Source: an uncultured Collinsella sp.
GTDB lineage: Bacteria > Actinomycetota > Coriobacteriia > Coriobacteriales > Coriobacteriaceae
Direction of reading: 5' to 3'
DNA: 64,000 bases
Assembly (NCBI GenBank): GCA_900757595.1
Contig: CAAEOL010000063.1
Location: forward strand, 48,141 to 112,140
How positions within the stretch are numbered: the stretch's first letter is position 1; every line of letters begins with the position of its first letter. The translations under genes and the position numbers were made by a program. Below, piece by piece: positions 42,083-49,970 of the stretch. Below the pieces are notes generated by a model. That model ran no database searches, was not told the DNA's origin, and saw only the letters and a program-made list of their open reading frames with translations.

Positions 42083-43009
42083 ATGCATTCTCCCCATCAA
42101 CGCGACGCGCATCCACAGCTGGTGTGCAGCCGTCGCATCTTTTTGGGTAGCGCTCTCGCTGCGAGCGCTTCCGTCGTCGCCGGCGCGCTCGCCGGCTGTC
42201 AGCGCCCGTCCACGCTCAAGGTGGTTCAGCCCACGACGGGCGGCGGTCGCGACGACCTGTCCGATTCCGTTATCGGCAAGGACAAGATCCGCATCGGTAT
42301 GGAGGCAGCCTACGCCCCGTACAACTGGCAGGTCTCCGAGGCCAGCGAGTACACCATCCCCATCGACAACGTGCGGGGCGCCTATGCCGACGGCTACGAC
42401 GTGCAGATCGCCAAGATCGTCTGCAAGGCCCTCGGTGGCGAGCCCGTCGCCGTCAAGCAGAGCTTTTCGGGTCTTATCGATTCGCTCAACAACGGCCAGA
42501 TCGACCTCATCATTGCCGGTATGAGCGCCACGCCCGAGCGCGAGGAGTCCGTCGGCTTTTCCGACCCGTACTTTATCGGTTACTTTGGCCTGTTCGTAAA
42601 AGAGGGCTCGCCCTACCAAAATGCGACCAAGCTCAGCGACTTCAGCGGTGCCACGGTGCTCGGGCAAAAGGACACCATGCTCGATACCGTCATCGACGAG
42701 ATTCCGGGCGTTGTGCACAAAAACCCGGTCGACTCCGTCCCCACGGTGTTCTCGAACCTGCTGCAGGGCACCTGTGACGCCGTGACCTACAACACCGAGA
42801 ACGAGAAGGGCTATATGGCCCAAAATCCCGGTATCGTCCCCATCCACTTTGCCGAGGGCGAGGGCTTTAAGCAGGAGGTCACGGCAAATGTCGGTTGCCG
42901 CAAGGGCTCGGACAAACTGCTTAAGCTCATCGACAAGACACTCAAGGGCATTAGCCAAGAGGAGCGCGACCAAATGTGGGACGCGTGCCTCGACCGTCAG
43001 CCGGCATAG
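42083..43009 (+). CDS. Amino-acid ABC transporter substrate-binding lipoprotein
   Basis: A 308-residue family 3 solute-binding protein. The N-terminus has SRRIFLG followed by a hydrophobic run and LAGC, so it looks like a Tat-dependent lipoprotein (twin Arg plus lipobox, acylated Cys at about position 40). The mature domain begins IRIGMEAAYAPYNWQV and contains YADGYDVQIAKIVCKAL, NNGQIDLIIAGMSATPEREESVGFSDPY, the polar amino-acid binding pattern. Start ATG 42083 after GGAAGG. First gene of a complete importer (binding protein, permease, ATPase). Polar amino acid uptake; the exact ligand is unknown. Confidence 0.9.
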   Translation: MHSPHQRDAHPQLVCSRRIFLGSALAASASVVAGALAGCQRPSTLKVVQPTTGGGRDDLSDSVIGKDKIRIGMEAAYAPYNWQVSEASEYTIPIDNVRGAYADGYDVQIAKIVCKALGGEPVAVKQSFSGLIDSLNNGQIDLIIAGMSATPEREESVGFSDPYFIGYFGLFVKEGSPYQNATKLSDFSGATVLGQKDTMLDTVIDEIPGVVHKNPVDSVPTVFSNLLQGTCDAVTYNTENEKGYMAQNPGIVPIHFAEGEGFKQEVTANVGCRKGSDKLLKLIDKTLKGISQEERDQMWDACLDRQPA

Positions 43010-43018
43010 GGAGGCAGC

Positions 43019-44167
43019 ATGAAAGGCATCAATCGTCTGGCCTCCTTTATCAAGGCCGACCACCGTTATGTGTACCTGGGCACGAGCGTTATCGCGGCGC
43101 TCGGCTTGGCATTTAGCCAGCGCAACCCCACGCCGCTGAGCTTTTTGGCGCCCACCGGCATCTTCCAGGATTGCCTCTGGGCGATTCTTTGGGCCTGGCT
43201 CGTCGTATCGGCGGCGGCGCTCGTCACCAAGCTCATGCACTGGAACGACTATCGCGAAATGTCGCCGTTTGCTTCCGAGCGCTTCCGTCGCGGCGCGCGC
43301 CTGGGAAGCTATGTCGTTGTTGCTATTGCGGTGATCTTCTTTATCGACCGTTGCGTCATGTCGTTTATCGACCTGGTGCAGGTGAGCATTGTCTCGGACT
43401 CCAACCCCAGCGACTTTTTGTCGAGCCTGGTCTACATGACCTACAAGAGCGGGGACTTCTTTATCCGCGGTATCGAGATCACCATCGCGCTTGCCACCTT
43501 CGGCACCGTCATCGCCTTTTTCCTGGCGCTGCTCTTTGTGTTCCTGCGTATTCAGACGTTCGACCGCGTGGATAACGATCTCACGCGCTTCTTCAAGAGC
43601 ATCGGCCGCGGCTTTGCGACCGTCTACTCCACCATCGTGCGCGGCACGCCCATGATGGTCCAGGGTCTGCTCATCTATTACGCGGGCTTCACCGTTTTGC
43701 GCGGCATGGGCTTCGAGACCGCCCAGGCCAACCAGATCTGGAGCACCTTCACCGCCGGCCTCGTCACTATCTCGCTCAACTCCACCGCCTACATGATGGA
43801 GGTCCTGCGCGGCGGCATCGAGTCCATCGACCCCGGCCAGGCCGAGGCGGCGCGCTCGCTGGGTCTGTCGCAGTGGCAGGCCATGCGCAAGGTCGTGTTC
43901 CCCCAGGGTATTAAAAACGCGATCCCGGCGCTCACCAACGAGCTCATCATCAACATCAAGGACTCGTCGGTGCTTTCGGTTATTGGCGTGTTCGACCTCA
44001 TGTACGCCACCACCACCGTCGCCGGCGTGTACTACCGCCAGATGGAGGTCTACTGCGTGGCGCTCGTGGTTTACCTGATCCTGACGCTCGTGGCGAGCCG
44101 CCTGCTCGAGGCCTTTGGCAAAAAGCTTGGCGCCGAGGCCCCGGCAACGCTGCCCAGCTCCAACTAG
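43019..44167 (+). CDS. Amino-acid ABC transporter permease
   Basis: A 382-residue HisM/GlnP-type permease. An N-terminal extension of about 150 residues adds three hydrophobic segments before the standard five-helix domain (about 155-375). The ATPase-contacting EAA loop is EAARSLGLSQWQAMRKVVFPQGIKNAIPALTNE (about 280-312), and the signature VYSTIVRGTPMMVQGLLIYY precedes it. Start ATG 43019, GGGAGGCAGC upstream, 9 bp after the binding-protein gene. Forms the membrane channel with the ATPase encoded next. Confidence 0.92.
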   Translation: MKGINRLASFIKADHRYVYLGTSVIAALGLAFSQRNPTPLSFLAPTGIFQDCLWAILWAWLVVSAAALVTKLMHWNDYREMSPFASERFRRGARLGSYVVVAIAVIFFIDRCVMSFIDLVQVSIVSDSNPSDFLSSLVYMTYKSGDFFIRGIEITIALATFGTVIAFFLALLFVFLRIQTFDRVDNDLTRFFKSIGRGFATVYSTIVRGTPMMVQGLLIYYAGFTVLRGMGFETAQANQIWSTFTAGLVTISLNSTAYMMEVLRGGIESIDPGQAEAARSLGLSQWQAMRKVVFPQGIKNAIPALTNELIINIKDSSVLSVIGVFDLMYATTTVAGVYYRQMEVYCVALVVYLILTLVASRLLEAFGKKLGAEAPATLPSSN

Positions 44168-44189
44168 GCTCAAGACGAGGAGAATCATC

Positions 44190-44975
44190 ATGGCAGATAC
44201 CGCCACTACCGGCACCGCGGCCGCCGCACAGACCAATGGGCCGCTTATCCGCGTCGAGGGCCTGCGCAAGAGCTTCGGCTCGCTCGAGGTGCTCAAGGGC
44301 ATCGACCTGTCCGTTAACCCCGGCGAGGTCGTCACCATTATCGGCGCCTCGGGCTCGGGCAAGTCGACCTTCCTGCGCTGCCTCAACCTGCTCGAGACCC
44401 CGGACGCGGGCCACATCTGGTTCCACGGCCAGGACCTTACGGCCGAGCGCTGCAATATCAATAAACTCCGCGAGGACATCGGCATGGTGTTCCAGGGCTT
44501 TAACCTGTTCAACAACATGGATGTGCTCGACAATTGCACGCTCGCGCCCGTCACGCTCAAAAAGATGGGCAAGGCCGAGGCCGAGAAGGTCGCAATGGAG
44601 CATCTGACGAGCGTGGGGCTCGAAAAGTTCGCGCACGCCGCCGTGGGTCGCCTGTCCGGTGGCCAAAAGCAGCGCGTGGCCATCGCCCGCGCCCTGTGCA
44701 TGAGTCCGCAGATCATGCTGTTCGACGAGCCGACTTCGGCACTCGACCCCGAGATCGTGGGCGAGGTGCTCGAGGTCATGCGCAAGCTCGCGGCCGACGG
44801 CATGACCATGGTCGTCGTCACGCACGAGATGGCCTTTGCCCGCACGGTGTCCGACCGCGTGGTCTTTATGGACAAGGGCGTGGTGCTCGAGGACGCCGCG
44901 CCGGCCGAGCTCTTCGGCAACCCCAAACACCAGCGCACTCGCGAGTTCCTCTCCCGCTATCTCGAGGACAAATAA
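44190..44975 (+). CDS. Amino-acid ABC transporter ATP-binding protein
   Basis: A 261-residue GlnQ/HisP-type ATPase. Walker A GASGSGKST (about 54-62), Q loop, signature LSGGQKQR (about 155-162), Walker B IMLFDEPTSALDPE (about 175-188), switch His in VTHEMAF. A short Ala/Thr-rich N-terminal tail precedes the core. Start ATG 44190 after GAGGAG. Last gene of the importer operon; a small GC hairpin follows at 44998. Confidence 0.94.
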   Translation: MADTATTGTAAAAQTNGPLIRVEGLRKSFGSLEVLKGIDLSVNPGEVVTIIGASGSGKSTFLRCLNLLETPDAGHIWFHGQDLTAERCNINKLREDIGMVFQGFNLFNNMDVLDNCTLAPVTLKKMGKAEAEKVAMEHLTSVGLEKFAHAAVGRLSGGQKQRVAIARALCMSPQIMLFDEPTSALDPEIVGEVLEVMRKLAADGMTMVVVTHEMAFARTVSDRVVFMDKGVVLEDAAPAELFGNPKHQRTREFLSRYLEDK

Positions 44976-44997
44976 CCGACGCAAACGCTTACGTTGC

Positions 44998-45023
44998 AGG
45001 GCCGCTCCCGTGGGGCGGCCTTT
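44998..45023 (+). terminator. Weak terminator after the amino-acid importer
   Basis: GGCCGC (45000-45005) and GCGGCC (45015-45020) form a short stem followed by TTTG. Confidence 0.5.
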
Positions 45024-45046
45024 GTCGTCACAATCGAAAGGATGTC

Positions 45047-46462
45047 ATGGCCGAGGTTTGGTGCTTCTTTGCGCATGAGGACGATTTTGCCGATATAGAC
45101 GAGGCCGGCGCGTGCGAGCGCTTGGGCCGCGTGCTGTCGTTTCCAACCATCTCGAGCTTGGATGCCGAGGCGGTGGACTGGCAGCCCTTCGATGACCTGC
45201 GCGCCTATATGCAGCAGGCCTGGCCGCGCGTGTTTGCGGCGGGCGAGGTCGAGCTTATTGACCATTCACTGCTGGTGACGCTTGCCGGCAGCGATCCGGC
45301 CCTTAAGCCCGTTATGCTCATGGGCCACATGGACGTGGTCCCCGTGGTGCCGGGTACCGAGGCCGACTGGACGCACGCCCCCTTTAGCGGGCACGTGGAC
45401 GACACCTACATCTGGGGCCGCGGCGCTATCGACATGAAGGACCAGGTCGCAGGCATTCTCGAGGCTGTCGAGTATGCGCTGGCGCACGGTTGGCAGCACG
45501 AGCGCACGCTGCTCCTGGCCTTTGGCCAGGACGAGGAGACTACGCAGTACGGAGCAGGCGCCATCGGTCGTGCGCTCGAGGAGCGCGGCATTGAGCTTGA
45601 GTACCTGATCGACGAGGGCGACTACCGCATCGTTCCGGCTGCCGAGTACAGTGCGGGCGAGGGTTGGCTTATGCACGCCGACCTGGCTGAGAAAGGTTAT
45701 GCCGACATTGTGCTCAAGACAAAGAGCGCGGGTGGACATTCTTCCAATCCCTACGGCGGCACGTCGCTCGAGGTGTTGAGCCGTGCCACCACCGCAATCT
45801 GCGATATCGAGTGGCCGACGCGCGTGACCGACTTGCTTGCCGCCCAGCTCGTCGAGCTGGGGCTCTACACGGCCGATGAAATTGCCGCCAACGGCGGCGC
45901 CATTGTCCGCGATTGCCTCGCCAGCAAGAAGCTCTATCCGCTGGTGACGACCACCTGCGCGCCCACGCAGATCGAGGGCGGCAGTGCCGGTGCCAACGTA
46001 ATGCCGCAGGATATGTGGGTCAACATTAACTTCCGCATGCTCGAAGGCACGAGCGTGGCCGATGTTGTGGCGCGCTGCCGTGAGGCAACTGCCGCGGCGG
46101 ACCTTGCCGGTCGTGTCGAAGTGGAGCTGGGCCCCGGCAGCTCCGAGCCCTCGCCGTCCCCGCGTATCGGTGGTCCCGGCCTCGAGGCGGTTCGCTCCAT
46201 CGCCGCCCGCTATTTCCGCGATCCAAAGGGGACGGAGGAAAACGGATCATCCGAGCCGTTGGCGATTGTCCCCTCGACCGTGATCGGCGCGACCGACGCT
46301 GCCAACTACCAGCACATTTGCTCCGAATGCATTCGTTTTTCGGCGTTTGTGGTCGACGATGACGAGTGCGACCGCGGCGTCCACGGCACCAACGAGCGCA
46401 TCACCCGCCGCGCCTACCTCCAGGGTGTTCGCTTCCTCATCGCCCTGCTTCAAACGCTCTAG
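45047..46462 (+). CDS. M20 family metallopeptidase / dipeptidase
   Basis: A 471-residue M20-type zinc peptidase or acylase. Metal and catalytic residues: His and Asp in LMGHMDVVPV (about 88-97), Asp in WGRGAIDMKDQVAG, catalytic Glu-Glu in GQDEETTQYGAG, and a late His in the C-terminus (ANYQHIC, C-terminal metal site). The lid dimerisation domain is inserted in the middle (AGGHSSNPYGGTSLEVLSRAT). Start ATG 45047 after GAAAGGATGTC. Directly after an amino-acid ABC importer, suggesting peptide or N-acyl amino-acid use. Soluble, no signal peptide. Confidence 0.88.
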   Translation: MAEVWCFFAHEDDFADIDEAGACERLGRVLSFPTISSLDAEAVDWQPFDDLRAYMQQAWPRVFAAGEVELIDHSLLVTLAGSDPALKPVMLMGHMDVVPVVPGTEADWTHAPFSGHVDDTYIWGRGAIDMKDQVAGILEAVEYALAHGWQHERTLLLAFGQDEETTQYGAGAIGRALEERGIELEYLIDEGDYRIVPAAEYSAGEGWLMHADLAEKGYADIVLKTKSAGGHSSNPYGGTSLEVLSRATTAICDIEWPTRVTDLLAAQLVELGLYTADEIAANGGAIVRDCLASKKLYPLVTTTCAPTQIEGGSAGANVMPQDMWVNINFRMLEGTSVADVVARCREATAAADLAGRVEVELGPGSSEPSPSPRIGGPGLEAVRSIAARYFRDPKGTEENGSSEPLAIVPSTVIGATDAANYQHICSECIRFSAFVVDDDECDRGVHGTNERITRRAYLQGVRFLIALLQTL

Positions 46463-46463
46463 A

Positions 46464-46545
46464 ATGTGACAAAGCGACGCTTCCTTTGTTAGCCGTTGGG
46501 GATGTTCTTAAACGACTAGCCGTTAAGGAACGTCCCCAACGGCTA
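46464..46545. repeat. Degenerate GTGACAAAG hairpin plus TTGGGGACGTTC palindrome
   Basis: 46464-46491 is a decayed copy of the GTGACAAAGGGAC family. Next, TAGCCGTTGGGGATGTTC (46490-46507) pairs with 46528-46545 at 17 of 18 positions. The core TTGGGGAYGTTCTTAAA-GACTAG recurs at 48035, so this is another dispersed palindrome family. The remaining gap to prfA holds the small ORF at 46646. Confidence 0.7.
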
Positions 46546-46645
46546 CGTCCACTCATTCCGTGCGGGTTATATGCAGGTTTGCCTGCGCACGCTATCATGT
46601 ATGGGTTAGACCGCAACTATGTACCCCATACGCGAAGGGATGCGC

Positions 46646-46672
46646 ATGTATCTGAAGATCGACATGTTCTAG
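46646..46672 (+). CDS. Possible 8-codon leader peptide ending in UAG upstream of prfA
   Basis: ATG 46646 opens the peptide MYLKIDMF followed by TAG; GAAGGGA lies 8 bp upstream at good spacing. The stop is 81 bp before prfA, whose product is the factor that reads UAG. It could be a leader that senses RF1 level, or chance. No other support. Confidence 0.25.
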   Translation: MYLKIDMF

Positions 46673-46753
46673 CCGGGCTTACCCCCGCAGTGGCGCCGCG
46701 CGCCCCATCAACTCTGCCGATTTTCACCTTCACGCATATAAAGGAGTCCCGCC

Positions 46754-47821
46754 ATGCGCGACAAGCTCGAAAAGATTATCAAGGCCTACGAGGAACTCGA
46801 GAAGAAGCTTTCCGACCCGGCCGTCGCCTCCGATATCAAGGAGTTCACGCGTCTCAACAAGGAGTACGCGCACCAGTCCGACCTCATTGCCGCCTCGCGC
46901 GAGTACATCGGCGCGCTCGATGACATCGAGGCTGCCAAGGAAATGCTGCACGATACCACCGATGCCGATGAGAAGGAGATGCTCCAGATGGACATCTCCG
47001 AAAACGAGGCCAAGCTTCCCCAGCTCGAGGAAGACATTAAGTACATGCTCATCCCAAGCGACCCCAATGACGACAAGAACACCATCGTCGAGATTCGCTC
47101 CGCCGCCGGTGGCGACGAGGCGGCCATCTTTGCCGGCGATCTGTACAAGATGTACCAGCGCTTCTGCGAGTCGCGCGGCTGGAAGACCACCGTGCTCGAC
47201 TCCAGCCCTAGCGAGGCCGGCGGCTTTAAGTCCATCGAGTTCAAGGTCGAGGGCGACCGCGTCTACTCCGTCATGAAGTTCGAGTCCGGCGTGCACCGCG
47301 TCCAGCGCGTTCCCAAGACCGAGTCCCAGGGCCGTATCCAGACCTCCACGGCAACCGTCGCCGTACTTCCCGAGGCCGAGGAGATTGACGTCCAGATCAA
47401 CCAGTCCGACCTGCGCATCGACACCTACTGCGCCTCCGGCCCTGGCGGTCAGTGCGTTAACACCACTTATTCCGCCGTGCGCATCACCCATCTGCCCACC
47501 AACACCGTGGTGCAGTCGCAGGAACAGCGCTCCCAGATCCAGAACCGCGAAGTCTGCATGCAGATGCTACGCGCCCGTCTGTACGAGATGGAGCTCGAGA
47601 AGCAGCAGGCGGAGCTCGGTGCCGAGCGCCAGAGCCAGATCGGCCACGGCAACCGTTCCGAGAAGATCCGCACCTACAACCAGCCCCAGGACCGCGTGAC
47701 CGATCACCGCATCGGCTTCAACTCCACCTACAACGGCGTTCTTCTGGGCGACCAGCTCGGCACCGTCATCGAGGCGCTCGCCGCCGCCGAGCGAGCCGAG
47801 AAGCTGGCACAAGCTGTGTAG
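46754..47821 (+). CDS. prfA: Peptide chain release factor 1
   Basis: A 355-residue RF1 that terminates translation at UAA and UAG. The GGQ loop is CASGPGGQCVNTTYSAVRITH (about 225-245), with Cys where most factors have His or Ser after GGQ. The stop-codon tripeptide is PKT in RVPKTESQGR (PxT of RF1 rather than SPF of RF2). Start ATG 46754, with AAAGGAGTCCCGCC. The next-but-one gene is prmC, which methylates the GGQ glutamine, the usual prfA-prmC pairing here interrupted by 633 bp of repeat DNA. Its TAG stop overlaps the first base of the two-hairpin element. Confidence 0.95.
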   Translation: MRDKLEKIIKAYEELEKKLSDPAVASDIKEFTRLNKEYAHQSDLIAASREYIGALDDIEAAKEMLHDTTDADEKEMLQMDISENEAKLPQLEEDIKYMLIPSDPNDDKNTIVEIRSAAGGDEAAIFAGDLYKMYQRFCESRGWKTTVLDSSPSEAGGFKSIEFKVEGDRVYSVMKFESGVHRVQRVPKTESQGRIQTSTATVAVLPEAEEIDVQINQSDLRIDTYCASGPGGQCVNTTYSAVRITHLPTNTVVQSQEQRSQIQNREVCMQMLRARLYEMELEKQQAELGAERQSQIGHGNRSEKIRTYNQPQDRVTDHRIGFNSTYNGVLLGDQLGTVIEALAAAERAEKLAQAV

Positions 47822-47954
47822 GTTCCGCCGTTCTACCGAACGGCGGACCAGCCGACGCTGCGCGCCGCCCAGGGCGACAATTTGTCATTCAAAAGGCAAG
47901 GCATGACCAGAAGGTCTATGCCTTGCCTTTTTCATGCCAACTTGTTCGCCCTGG
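47821..47954 (+). repeat. Two-hairpin 3'-UTR element, copy B
   Basis: Hairpin 1 at 47821-47849 (GGTTCCGCCGTTC ... GAACGGCGGACC), 19-nt linker with GACGCTGC, hairpin 2 at 47869-47954. The outer stem is CCAGGGCG/CGCCCTGG versus CCAGAGCG/CGCTCTGG in copies A and C: both sides of the pair changed together. The inner stem is identical to copy A. Confidence 0.8.
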
Positions 47955-48034
47955 ACGTCGCTCGCTGTCCGTCCTCTACCTGCGGCGTTGCCTTGCTCCG
48001 GATGCGGTATGCTCAACCTGCGGCGTTTCCAAGG

Positions 48035-48063
48035 TAGTCATTGGGGACGTTCTTAAATGACTA
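48035..48063. repeat. TTGGGGACGTTC palindrome, second copy
   Basis: TAGTCATT (48035-48042) pairs with AATGACTA (48056-48063) around the TTGGGGACGTTCTTAA core shared with 46490-46520. Confidence 0.6.
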
Positions 48064-48091
48064 GGTTGTGCACATTGCTTTGAGATGTTAT

Positions 48092-48418
48092 TTAATCGGC
48101 TTTGATGGCCATTAAGCCAGCTACCTGCTTAAAGCAATTAACGGCGTGCATCTTCTGCCGAAAATATTGCTCAAAAAATCGTCCAAGAAGTCGCAGTGCA
48201 TTTTTTGATGCGTCGCGCGTCAAGTGATTTGGCAAGTATTTGGTTAGATATTGGTCAGTTTTGGGGCAACCTTGCCAAAAGCTTGACGAATGCAAATCTA
48301 GACGTCGGCGAATGAACACTTCGGGCAGGCTCCAAGCAAAAAACTGGGCTGATTCTCGATAATCGCCTTCAATCGTCCCTTGCCAAGCGCTGGCCTCGCT
48401 TACAATCTGCTCCGACAT
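48092..48418 (-). CDS. Doubtful hypothetical ORF in an AT-richer patch
   Basis: A 108-codon frame with no recognised domain (MSEQIVSEASAWQGTIEGDYRES...), weak ribosome site, lying in DNA clearly less GC-rich than its neighbours and starting only 36 bp from the prmC start on the other strand. It may be a remnant of transferred DNA or no gene at all. No similar frame is obvious on the other strand. Confidence 0.25.
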   Translation of the reverse strand: MSEQIVSEASAWQGTIEGDYRESAQFFAWSLPEVFIRRRLDLHSSSFWQGCPKTDQYLTKYLPNHLTRDASKNALRLLGRFFEQYFRQKMHAVNCFKQVAGLMAIKAD

Positions 48419-48454
48419 TCGCGCGCCGCCCGGCGCTTAAGAGGGGAGGGCCTC

Positions 48455-49705
48455 ATGGCAAACGAGATCTGGACCATCAAGCGTTGTCTTGAGTGGACCA
48501 AGGAGTACCTGGCCGAGCGCGGCGAGGAGCATCCCCGTCTTTCTGCCGAGTGGCTGCTGTGCGCTGCCACGGGTTTGGCACGCATCGACTTATATATGCG
48601 CATGGACGAGACGCTTAACGCGGCCCAGCTCGAGACCATGCACGCGGCCGTTGTCCGCCGCGCTAAGGGCGAGCCGCTGCAATACATCACGGGCAGCACG
48701 CAGTTTCGCATGATCGACGTCGCGTGCGCCCCAGGTGTGCTCATCCCGCGCCCCGAGACCGAGATGCTCGTCGAGGAAGTCCTCAATTATCTGGATGCCG
48801 AGGTGCTGAGCCCCGAGGCTGTCGCCCGTCAGCGCGTTGAGCTGCCCTGGAACGATGAAGTCGAGCAAGCGCGCAAAGCCGAAGCCGCATTGGCCGACGA
48901 GCGAGCGACGGCCGAGCGCCGTGCCGCCAACCTCACAGCTGCCGACGAGGCGGCGCTAGGCGGCGATGTGCTGGGCAGCCGCGCCTATGCCGAGGAACTG
49001 GCCGACCGCGAGGCCGAACAAGCCGCTGCGCGGGCGGCGGAAGCCGAGACTGCGGAAGCCGCCGAGCCCGAGCTCGACGAATACGGCATCGCCAGCGAGG
49101 GTGCCGACCAGGAGACGGCTTCAGCTCAGGATGCCGCCGCGCCCGCTCCGGTCGAGCCCCGCACTGCCCGCGTTCTCGAGGTCGGCTGCGGCACGGGCTG
49201 CATTTCGCTCTCCCTTGCCTGGGAGCGCCGCGGCCATGTCACCTGCACCGCAACCGATATCGAGCCGCGCGCTATCGATCTGGCCACCAAAAACCGCGAC
49301 GCGCTCGGCCTCACGGCAGATGAGGTTGCCTTCAGCCTCACCAACCTGGTGAGCTCCATTCCCCACGACGAGTGGGGCACCTTCGACGTGCTCGTCTCCA
49401 ACCCACCTTACATCCCGACCGACGTCATGCGCTCGCTGCCGCACGAGGTCAAGGACTTTGAGCCCGATTTGGCTCTCGAGGGTGGTGCCGACGGTCTCGA
49501 TATCTTCCGCCGCCTGCTCAATGCGGCGCCCTATATGCTGCGCGCCGGCGGCCTGTTTGCCTGCGAGCTCTACGAAGGCGCCCTCGACGCCGCCGCCGAG
49601 CTCTGCCGCCAAGCGGGTCTTGCGGACGTGCGCATCGTCCGCGACCTCACCGATCGCCCCCGCATCGTCCGAGCCATCGTCACCGAGCCCAAGCAGCGCC
49701 AGTAA
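48455..49705 (+). CDS. prmC: Release factor glutamine methyltransferase with long insert
   Basis: A 416-residue PrmC (HemK), which N5-methylates the glutamine of the GGQ motif in release factors. N-terminal helical domain (about 1-105, with QYITGSTQF and LIPRPETEMLVEEVL), SAM motif EVGCGTGCISLSLAWE (about 242-257) and catalytic NPPY (316-319). Family members are usually about 280-290 residues; here about 120 Ala/Glu/Arg-rich residues (about 113-236, EQARKAEAALADERATAERRAA...) separate the two domains, probably a charged helix or disordered linker. Reading frame is intact and codon use normal. Start ATG 48455 after GAGGGGAGGG. Confidence 0.93.
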   Translation: MANEIWTIKRCLEWTKEYLAERGEEHPRLSAEWLLCAATGLARIDLYMRMDETLNAAQLETMHAAVVRRAKGEPLQYITGSTQFRMIDVACAPGVLIPRPETEMLVEEVLNYLDAEVLSPEAVARQRVELPWNDEVEQARKAEAALADERATAERRAANLTAADEAALGGDVLGSRAYAEELADREAEQAAARAAEAETAEAAEPELDEYGIASEGADQETASAQDAAAPAPVEPRTARVLEVGCGTGCISLSLAWERRGHVTCTATDIEPRAIDLATKNRDALGLTADEVAFSLTNLVSSIPHDEWGTFDVLVSNPPYIPTDVMRSLPHEVKDFEPDLALEGGADGLDIFRRLLNAAPYMLRAGGLFACELYEGALDAAAELCRQAGLADVRIVRDLTDRPRIVRAIVTEPKQRQ

Positions 49706-49727
49706 TATTTATTAACTGGTTAGCAAA

Positions 49728-49749
49728 AATTATAAAGTAGTTTATAATT
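49728..49749. promoter_or_regulatory. Palindromic operator of hicAB
   Basis: AATTATAAA-GTAG-TTTATAATT is a perfect palindrome with 9-bp arms, 25 bp before the preferred hicA start and overlapping a -10-like TATAAT. HicB-type antitoxins commonly bind such sites to repress their own operon. Confidence 0.65.
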
Positions 49750-49773
49750 AGGATGGCTGAAAGAGGTCGGCCC

Positions 49774-49959
49774 ATGCAACCTCCTACCTTTCGGGAAATC
49801 ATTGCCCTACTCAAGCACGATGGATTCGTGAAGGTCGCGCAAGTCGGTAGCCATGCTAAGTATGTTTCTGGTGACCGCGTTGTCACCGTGAACGGCTCTG
49901 GTGGTGATCGACCAAAGAAGGGCACGTGGGCAAGTATTCGTCGCCAAGCTGGATGGTAG
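49774..49959 (+). CDS. hicA: HicA-family mRNA interferase toxin
   Basis: A 61-residue toxin with the double-stranded-RNA-binding-like HicA fold: TFREIIALLKHDGFVKVAQVGSHAKYVSG, with catalytic His in GSHAKY, and the C-terminal KKGTWASIRRQAGW. Cleaves mRNA when freed from HicB. ATG 49774 is preferred because AGAGG lies 8 bp upstream; ATG 49753 would add seven residues. Forms an operon with hicB 11 bp downstream and is preceded by a perfect palindrome. Confidence 0.88.
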   Translation: MQPPTFREIIALLKHDGFVKVAQVGSHAKYVSGDRVVTVNGSGGDRPKKGTWASIRRQAGW

Positions 49960-49970
49960 TTGGAGGCAAA

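Noticed and set aside
42044..44938. A 964-codon open frame on the minus strand across the amino-acid importer
   Set aside because: Opposite three genes with complete family motifs; long antisense frames are expected at this GC content, and the translation is low-complexity Arg/His/Asp-rich.
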